A stretch of 64,000 bases of DNA from Plantago major (taxonomy: Eukaryota > Streptophyta > Magnoliopsida > Lamiales > Plantaginaceae), in the NCBI GenBank assembly GCA_026545765.1, contig CM048840.1:25176765-25240764 (forward strand), written 5' to 3'. The translations under genes and the position numbers were made by a program. Shown one piece after another: positions 56,579-64,000 of this stretch. Under the pieces are notes generated by a model. It was given only the letters and a program-made list of their open reading frames with translations, ran no database searches and was not told the origin of the DNA. The number at the start of each line of letters is the position of its first letter. Positions within the stretch are counted from its first letter, which is position 1.

Positions 56579-57395
56579 GGTTAAATGCAAAATACCCTAT
56601 TAAGTTATTGTAAATGTGCACGAAACCCCTCTGAGTTAATAAATTAGTCCCTGAGTTATGAAAAATGTGCGCGAAACCCCCCGAGTTATTAAAACATGGC
56701 GTGGAACCCTCTCAGCCTTTTTTTTTTACGGCGTGCTCATGTTAGGTGCGACAATGGATGTTCTTTTAGGTTTTCTTACTCCAAATTAACGCGACTAGGT
56801 GGACTGGACATTCATAGTTTCAGTTTATTATCTTTTGCCCTCACTTTTTTCCGTTTACACTAATAATGAATTGGTATATGTTGTTGATATGTAATGACAA
56901 TCTTAATTAGTGTTATCTATGGTTGTTATTTATATATTTCAGTGTTATATAACCAGTAGTGTGTGTTCGATTTTTGTTGTTCATTTAACCAGGAAAAAAA
57001 TAGAGTTTTACTATTTTTAATAGCTCAAATTTAAGTCATTTTAATATTTTCAAAAATTTGGACTAACGAATCAAACTGCACACAATACGAATTCATCATG
57101 TATATTTAATATTTATGTAAGAGTGGTATTGCAATGACTTTATAAGAATTTCATGTGATTTTGCGCATATTTTTAATAACTATGGTTTTTTTTTTTTTTT
57201 TTTTGGATTGATTTGGTGTAAGATAACATAAACAAACATCTATAGTCACACCTAATGAGAGTGTAACTCATACACTTTAAAAATAAAGGGTGGGAGGTTT
57301 TGTGCTCATTTTTAATAACTCAAGGGGGTTTTGTACTAATTCGTTAACTTAGAGGGGTTTCACGCAAATTATTAATAACTCAGGGTATGTAACTC
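56579..57395. mobile_element. Non-autonomous TIR element, Mutator-like
   Basis: About 817 bp flanked by TAATTAGTTTG on both sides (56568-56578 and 57396-57406). TIRs of roughly 100 bp share GAAACCCCTCTGAGTTAA and AACCCCCCGAGTTATTAAAA in inverse arrangement. The interior shows no transposase, only AT-rich sequence. Confidence 0.68.
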
Positions 57396-57406
57396 TAATT
57401 AGTTTG

Positions 57407-57709
57407 CAGTGACACGAATATTGTGATGTGAAAATGCAGGATTTGATACGAATGTGATCACATACTGCATAGTGTTTCAAGGACACTAACTAAAAACCTT
57501 ACGAACAAAATATAAATTACAGAGCATACATCATAATGTACCGGAATAAACAACCCAGGTGTTTGGTTTTTAGCATATTGTATTTGTATTTTTACTAGAA
57601 CGTGAGAACACGCTAGTATGCAACGCGTCTTATCGTGTCACTTACTTACAAATAATTGATGAAATATATGAAAGTAAATAATTAATATCGTTATTAAACG
57701 AAAGATCTT
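57407..57709. other. Intergenic between a TIR element and a LINE
   Basis: No gene. The last 16 bases include TTAAACGAAAGATCT, which recurs inside the LINE at 57749-57763. Confidence 0.4.
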
Positions 57710-60700
57710 AATGGGTGAAACGTTGGCCGAACCTTGTCCAAATTGGACTTAAACGAAAGATCTCGGACCACGCCGTTGTTCTGTTAAAGGAAGAAGTTAC
57801 AAATTGGGGCCCAAAACCGTTCAAGTTATTGAGCGGTTGGTTAAAAGAGAAGGGCTTTAAAGAGATGGTGGAGCATGAATGGAGGAGTTATAAGGTAGCT
57901 GGGTGGAATGGTTTCGTTGTAAAGGAAAAGTTAAAGCATGTCAAAGAGAAGATTAAGCTATGGCACAAAGAACATTTTGAACACATTGACAAGAGAATTG
58001 AGATTCCGGAGGAGGCAGTAAAGGAGTTTGATCTTAAAATGGAAGAAGGAGGGCTGGAGGATGCAAACCTGGAAAATCGCAAGAAGGCTTGGATTGAGCT
58101 GAACAAGTTACTTGAAATGAAGGACCTTATCCGTACACAACAAGCACGACATCAATAGGTGAAGGAAGGTGACGCGAACTCTAAATTCTTTCATAAATGT
58201 GTCGAAAGGAAAGGTCGGTCCAAGGGTTTAAAGGTGTTCGAGTCAATGGGAAATGGTTAGAAGAGGTGAACGAGGTTAAAGATGTTGTAAGCACGCATTT
58301 TGAATCAATATTTACTGTTGTTCAAAATTTTGTCTGCCAAGCTCACTGGATGGCAGTATACTCAGCACAGACAATAGGGCAGAGTTGGAGGTACCTTTTA
58401 CCGAAGAAGAAATTAAAGCTGCTGTTTGGGACTGCGGGGTGGAGAAGAGTCCCGGTCCCGATGGTTTTAATTTTCTATTTTATCGCAGCTTTTGGGATGT
58501 CATGAAAGGAGATCTGCTGGCATTTTTTGAGGAGTTTCATTCTAATGCCAAGCTGGTTAGGGGACTCAATTCCTCATTTATCACTCTAATACCGAAATGC
58601 GCTAATCCAATGGCCATTGAAGAATACCGGCCTATCTCTCTAATCGTCAGTTTGTATAAAATGTTAGCTAATGTTCTTGCGAACCGAATTGCTAAGGTGC
58701 TGGATCAGGTGATTTCTTGGAATCAGTTGGCGTTTATTGGGAATAGAAATATTCTTGATGGTGTGGTTGTGGCTAATGAAGCTAAGGAAAAAAAAAAAAA
58801 AAAAAGAAGAGCCTCTTTATGTTCACAATTGATTTTGAGAAGGCATATGATACCGTGAGCTGGAGCTTTCTTTTGAAAATGTTGAAGGTGTTAGGTTTTG
58901 GTGACGGCTGGTGTAGATGGATAAATGAATGTGTGTCTTCAGCAGAAACATTAATTCTTATCAATGAAAGTCCGACACGGTCTATTAGATTGGGAAGGGG
59001 GCTTAGGCAAGGAGATCCGCTTTCGCCATTTCTTTATCTAGTGGTGGCAGAGGGCTTGAGTAGGATGATGGAAAAGGTGTGCATTGATAACAGATTCGAA
59101 GCGCTGAAAATTGGGACTGATAATGTGCTGATCTCTCATCTCCAATACGCAGATGACTCGATTATTTTTGGGGAGGCGAAGAAAGAAAACATTGTTGTTT
59201 TGAAGTGCGTGCTTCGAAGTTTTGAGTGGTGGTCGGGGTTAAAGATTAACTTCCGCAAGAGTTGTTTAATTGGTGTTGAAATAGAAGAGGAGGTGCTGTT
59301 GAATTGGGCTAACACTCTTAATTGTGGAGTCGGCGAGCTGCCTTTTGTTTACTTGGGGCTACCAATTGGATCCAAACCAAGTGATAAACATGTGTGGAAT
59401 AAAGTGGTGGAGCGTATGAAAAAAAGGTTGGAAAATTGGGACAATCTTTTCCTATCTTTCGGGGGTCGACTGGTGATGACAAATGCGGTGCTCAATTCCC
59501 TTCCGATTTATTACCTCTCTTTTTTCAAATTACCATCTTTCATTCTTACCCGGTTAAAAAAATTGCAAAGACATTTTTTGTGGGGAGGGGTTTTGGGTGG
59601 GAAAGGGAAAGTTGCGTGGGTTAATTGGGAGACCGTGTGTAATTACAAAGAGCAAGGGGGCTTAGGGGTGAAAAATCTTGATTTGTTCAATCTTGCTCTC
59701 TTAGGCAGATGGGTGTGGCGGCTATTAGTTGAGAAAAAAGCTTTGTGGGTTACCGTTCTTAGATCGAAATATGGGGATTTTCATAAGGTGGTGGAATTAA
59801 GTAGGCGTGAGAAAGTTTGGGGTAGGAATTGGTCTTCATGGTGGAGAGATCTTATTAAACATTGTGGTTGTAGTGATTGGTTTTGGGAAGGTGTTGCTGG
59901 AAGTTTAGGGGATGGAAAATCTATTAGGTTTTGGGAAGATAGATGGGTGGAGGCGGGGTGAGGCTGTGTGAAGTTTTTCCTAGACTCTATAGCCTGGAGA
60001 CTGAAAAAAGCTGCTTGGTGATAGATAGATTAGCTATCTGTGAACTGGGTGTGTCTAACCTTTGGTCTTGGAGACGCAATTTGTTTATTTGGGAAGCTAA
60101 TCTTGTGGGAGATTTATCTTGTTTGCTGAACAGGTATAAAGCTGATGTTGCTGGCCGAGATCGATGGATATGGCTCCATTGAAAGGAGAATTTGTATACT
60201 GCAAAGTCTGGATATGCACAAGTTAAGATCAGCAAGGAAGGAGGGCTGATTCCAACTACGGCTTGGTCTAATTTAGTCTGGAATTGCTGGATGCCTTTGA
60301 AATATAACACTTTCATCTGGAGGGTAATTTTAAACAGAATACGAACTCTGCAAAATCTCAGAAGATGGAATATTTTATCTCAAGATGAATCAGTTGCTTG
60401 TCGACTCTGTGATTCTGCGGAGGACGAATATGTATCTCATCTTTTCTTTGGCTACAGCTTCGCTTCTTTTGTTTGGGCTAAGGTTTTGGCGTGGATGGAT
60501 TTCAACTGTTCCTGGACTGATGATGCTGTGGAAAATCTACTGTCTTTTGAAAAATATACGCCTACAAGAAGAAACAAAGATATATGGTATATGGCTTGGC
60601 ACATTACTGTTTGGTACATCTGGAAGGCGAGAAATGAGCAAATCTTTGATGGATCGCGTCCAATGGGTTTGGAAATTTTTGAGAAAATTAAGTTCTGCTG

Positions 60701-61402
60701 GTGGGCGATTATCAAAGCTAGAAATTTAATTCTACCGGCTTATGATTTTGGTGATTGGGAACGCGCGCCTATTGGAATACTGGATCTGATCCGAGTCCCT
60801 TTTTCTAGTTTGACTCTTCCTTTGCTGGTGATTGGGAGAGGGTGCCTATGGGAGTGCTGATTACTGTTTAATAGGTTATTGGGCGTCTGTATTTTTTATC
60901 TGTATCCTGTTATATTCTTTGCAACTGGGAGTGATGGAATTATTGTCTGTGGTGGTTTTTGTTTGTGTGTCTGACTCCCTTTGGATGCCTCATCGGGACA
61001 TCATTTGCATTGGGATGATTTGTTTGTCCTCGACGTGAATATTCCCCCGTTGGTGGTTCTGGTTTCACACCCTCTAACTCTTGGCTTAGCTCTGTGCTCT
61101 GACATACTAGACGATGAGGGTGGCCAGGAGTTCATTCGTTTTGGACATCGACAAGAATCATTGCAGGGAATACTCTTTCCTTGCTTCTTTGTTTGCGGGG
61201 TATGATGTGGGTTTAGATGTGCGTGGCTGGAGTCCGTTGGTTTTTGGTTTGATGTGGTTCTTTTATTTCTATCTGTATAGCATGATGTTAGACTGGTCTA
61301 TGTTTTATTGGATCGGTGTGTACTGAAGTGTTGCGGTCAGTAGCATTTCTTATGCTCTGATCTGCGTTTTAATAAAATTTTAGCTTCTTCAAAATAAAAA
61401 AA
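57710..61402 (+). mobile_element. L1-type LINE, 5' truncated
   Basis: About 3.7 kb ending in AATAAAATTTTAGC and an A-rich tail (61391-61402). It begins inside the end of the endonuclease domain (WPNLVQIGLKRKISDHAVVL), so ORF1 and most of the endonuclease are missing. The RT and the C-terminal zinc-finger region are largely readable. Only a 6-bp GTTATT is shared by the flanks (57690-57695 and 61404-61409), too short to be sure. Confidence 0.88.
57715..60860 (+). pseudogene. LINE ORF2 remnant: endonuclease tail, RT, zf-RVT
   Basis: In order: endonuclease end SDHAVVLL, a helical linker (to 58158, stopped by TAG), RT start FTEEEIKAAVWDCGVEKSPG and GPDGFNFLFYRSFW (from 58385), EEYRPISLIVSLYKMLANVL, then an A-run at about 58788-58805 that shifts the frame. 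RT continues in the 58819-59961 frame with FTIDFEKAYDTVSWSF, GLRQGDPLSPFLYLVVAEG and the intact catalytic LQYADDSIIFG, later FVYLGLPIG and WVNWETVCNYKEQGGLG. After a TGA at 59959 the zinc-finger region (60192-60860) shows ACRLCDSAEDEYVSHLFF. ORF2 reverse transcribes its own mRNA at the target site. Not functional here. Confidence 0.9.
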
Positions 61403-62633
61403 TAGTTATTTCTGATAATGGATTGCCATTTTTTTTAGTTGAATTATGGTTCATGTTAGTGCGAATTGATCTGTTTTAATTCAATTGGACAAGATGGAGA
61501 ATAAAGATTGGTTGTCGTTGTTTTTCTACTATTTTTTATTTTGTTGGGGTTGAATTAGGGTTTGAAATTTAATTGGAGAAGACATATTGAGTTTTTTTAA
61601 TTGGTTTTGTTGAAGTTGCATTAGGGCTTGTAATTTAAAAGGAGAAAACATATTGTTTTTTTTAATTAAATTCTACTTTAAATATATATTACAAATTGGT
61701 CCAATTTAAATTAAAGAGATATTTACAAAACCTACCCCTCCAATATGGCCTCATCACAGATTAGTACCCACTGTTTGAGGATTTACAGACAGTTCCAGAA
61801 AATGAACTGAATTCGAAAACTAATTACAAATGAACCCAAAAGTCAACGTCGGAGACACACGCCTTTGCTGATTTGGCATGCCTATGGGTTTATCTGTAAT
61901 TGATTTTGCAACTTATTAACACATGTGTTGACCAACAGTTGACATGCATGTGTGGGATGTATATGTAATTGGATTATAACTATTGTGGGCGTATATGTAA
62001 TTGATTAACACAATTTTTTTTTTTTAAAAAACCATTTTTTACCCTTTTTCCTATCAAAATTTGTTCTTTAAATTAGACCTTATCTTCCATTTTCTTGATA
62101 AATTATTCATCTCTTTCTTCATTCTTCTAGACCAATAGTTAATTTAATATGATATATCCATACCTTTTTTGTTCAAAGTGTTTTAGTATTATTAAAGGTA
62201 TTACTGACACTATAATTAATTATGGGCAAATTACATATGGACCCCCTCTTAGATTTCTTAATTACGGATGGGTACCTATTACTGGAACAATAACGTATAA
62301 GTTCTGTTAGTGTAAACTTAATTACATATAGGTCCACGAACTTGACTTTTGGCGATTTAAAAGCTTGAAAATCCATTTGTACCTCTGCTTATTTTTCAGC
62401 TGTTTTAAGCTGCCAAACAGCCTTAGTTTCTCGATCACACGTGACATACACGTGTGGATCTACATGTAATTAGACCAAAACTTATGTATACTTCGATGTA
62501 ATTGAAATTTGACCCTTTTTTTTAAAAAAAACTAGCCGTTGGTAATTTAAATGGAGGCTATTTATACACCAAAAACTTGCATTTTTATCTTCTTATTTCA
62601 GATTTTTTCACTAGAATATCTTATAGTTCAACA
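61403..62633. other. Intergenic, repeat-like, no gene
   Basis: AT-rich, with segments such as GGATTTACAGACAG and ATTACATATGGACCCCCTC that look like worn TIR-type repeats, unpaired here. No domain in any frame. The last part is the upstream region of the GRF zinc-finger gene. Confidence 0.35.
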
Positions 62634-63020
62634 ATGGCTTCTCGCTCGAATGTTTCAAGTGATTATCCGGCAAGTGGTGTTATTCGTCCAGTTTGTAAGA
62701 AGCCAAATTGCAGTAAACATACTAGTTTATCTGTTAATACGGATCAACCACATGTAGGAAGATTTTATTGGCGTTGTCCGAAGCATGGATTTTCAGAATG
62801 GTCTAATGTAGAAGAAAATGTACAAACACAACGAGGAGATGTCATGCACACACAATTGCTTTGTGAATTTGTTCCATTTCAGCCTCCACTACATCAACAG
62901 TCAAGGGTGCAAAATGTGCAACAACAACCAACAGTTCAAAGAAGACATAAGAGAGTGGAGGCTAATGTAGACAAATACTTTTGGATTAGGAAACTTATTT
63001 GCCTTAAAGCATTAAACTAG
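62634..63020 (+). CDS. GRF-type zinc finger protein (128 aa)
   Basis: From MASRSNVSSDYPASGVIRP, the segment CKKPNCSKHTS, then VGRFYWRCPKHG, makes a GRF zinc finger (C-x4-C, then GRF and a further C-x2-H near residues 20-53). The remainder is Gln-rich (VQNVQQQPTVQRR) and ends LICLKALN. Plant genomes hold many small GRF-finger genes, some near transposons; GRF fingers bind nucleic acid in the proteins where they are studied. The frame is also open upstream (from 62577), but this ATG is the first with a plausible context. Short, so it may be a fragment. It converges on the transposase gene to its right. Confidence 0.6.
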   Translation: MASRSNVSSDYPASGVIRPVCKKPNCSKHTSLSVNTDQPHVGRFYWRCPKHGFSEWSNVEENVQTQRGDVMHTQLLCEFVPFQPPLHQQSRVQNVQQQPTVQRRHKRVEANVDKYFWIRKLICLKALN

Positions 63021-63202
63021 ATCAAACATTGTAACCAAGATAGGAATCAAATTGTATTGAGCTTAGTTTTCAATTGCAAGTTATCAATACAAATATTGTA
63101 GTCAAACATACCAAAAAGTAGTTTAATCCCAGCAAAAGTAGACTAAAGTATCAAAATTGCAATCAAAAGCAGAGCACCACAAGTGCTTATCTACAAACCA
63201 AA
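63021..63202. other. Convergent 3' ends
   Basis: Non-coding A/T-rich sequence between the GRF gene stop and the transposase stop on the other strand. Confidence 0.45.
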
Positions 63203-64000
63203 CTATCTCCCTAGACCTCTTCCCCTTAAAGACCTTCCACCTGTACTCCTGCCTCTTCCAGTACTTGAAGTGCCAGTTTGATCAGTTCCTCTACCATTTC
63301 CCCTGCCACTCCTTCCTCTACCAGTGCCAGACCTTCCTCTCCCAATGTCATTTCCCCTGCCACTCCTTCCTCTACCCCTGCCACTCCCTAAACTCTCCTC
63401 ATTGGTAGTCTACATGCAAAATACATATCCCAACTCAGCAAAAACCACAATACATGCACAATACATATCACAAGTCATCAAAAACCACAATACATGCACA
63501 ATACATATCACAAGTCATCAAATACACAACAAACACTCAACTAATGGAGAGCAAATTCATAAAGTCCCAAATACACAACATACAGATTCAAGGATAGCCA
63601 ATCACTTACATCATTTGTTTCTTCTGGTTGACTTGCTTGTGACTCTTCATTTGCATCTGCTTGTGACTGCATTGGTTCCTCATCTCCATCCTTTTCCTGC
63701 AAATGAGACCCAACCAGAACTTAAATTCAATGGAGCAGTAATTCAAAAGATAGCTAAATGCACTAATAATGCACTATTACAAAGACATAATGCTCACCAA
63801 AGTAGGACACTTCCTACAGTTATGTCCTCTAACACCACATAGACTACATTTTGGTGGTCTTCTTTGTTTGTGCAATGGAGCATTAATTCTCCTGGGCCTG
63901 GCACCACCTTCACTTGGATGTCTGATCCTTTTTACAGGAGGTCTTCCAGGTGGCCTAAGAACTATTGGAGGTGAGCATTCTTCCTCAGTTAGATCATTTG
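63203..64000 (-). CDS. MULE-type transposase gene, last three exons (partial)
   Basis: Minus strand, continuing past the right edge. Exon 63798-64000+ reads PPGRPPVKRIRHPSEGGARP, then CSLCGVRGHNCRKC, a CX2CX4HX4C zinc knuckle in the position usual near the C terminus of MuDR-type transposases. A GT...AG intron (63797-63697) leads to a 29-codon acidic, Gln/Ser-rich exon (63696-63610). A second intron (63609-63410) leads to a final 69-codon exon (63409-63203) made largely of RGRGRSGRG-type repeats ending at TAG. All junctions are phase 0 and frames are clean. The Arg/Gly-rich tail is not standard and could bind RNA. The catalytic domain is outside the window, so the transposase call rests on the knuckle and its basic GRPP lead-in. 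Confidence 0.6.

Overview
This is nuclear DNA from a flowering plant, most likely a eudicot. The evidence is a five-exon cytosolic ribosomal protein gene (RPS24) with GT-AG introns, nine intronless auxin-responsive SAUR genes, and a dense load of plant transposons (SIRE-type Copia, Athila-type Gypsy, L1-type LINE, Stowaway, Harbinger, hAT, Mutator and CACTA types). The species cannot be read from the sequence. Annotation is by eye; no database search was run.

Layout. 1-6.9 kb: small DNA transposons, one SAUR gene (2930-3217), a decayed LINE tail and a Stowaway-type MITE split by a retroposon. 6.9-21.8 kb: a complete but dead SIRE/Maximus-like Copia element of 14,875 bp with two ~1.66 kb LTRs, a 5-bp target duplication, PBS, PPT, broken gag-pol, and a long third coding region after pol that contains four phase-0 intron-like units. 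It landed inside an older element whose long inverted repeats lie at ~6.5 and ~22.4 kb. 22.9-33.6 kb: an Athila-like Gypsy element on the minus strand, also with a 5-bp duplication, interrupted inside its reverse transcriptase by a solo LTR of the same SIRE family. 34.7-36.1 kb: another solo LTR. 36.2-38.1 kb: RPS24 with site II and telo-box promoter motifs. 39.1-40.0 kb: a hAT-like element.

41.3-54.3 kb is the SAUR cluster: eight genes here plus the one at 2.9 kb. The 41.4 kb gene is a near twin of the 2.9 kb gene; about 38 kb of mostly transposon DNA and RPS24 now separate them. Between 44.6 and 51.1 kb, three plus/minus convergent SAUR pairs follow one another, which looks like three tandem copies of an ancestral two-gene unit. 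MITEs, a 1.06 kb element carrying a compact GC-rich palindrome cluster, and a CACTA end lie among them. SAUR proteins commonly act in auxin-driven cell expansion.

52.7-64 kb: a Pack-MULE-like element with an F-box/DUF295 fragment, a 9-bp-TSD Mutator-like element containing a Harbinger relic, another TIR element, a 5'-truncated L1 LINE (57.7-61.4 kb), a small GRF zinc-finger gene, and, running off the right edge on the minus strand, the last three exons of what looks like a MULE transposase gene with a CCHC knuckle and an Arg-Gly-rich tail.
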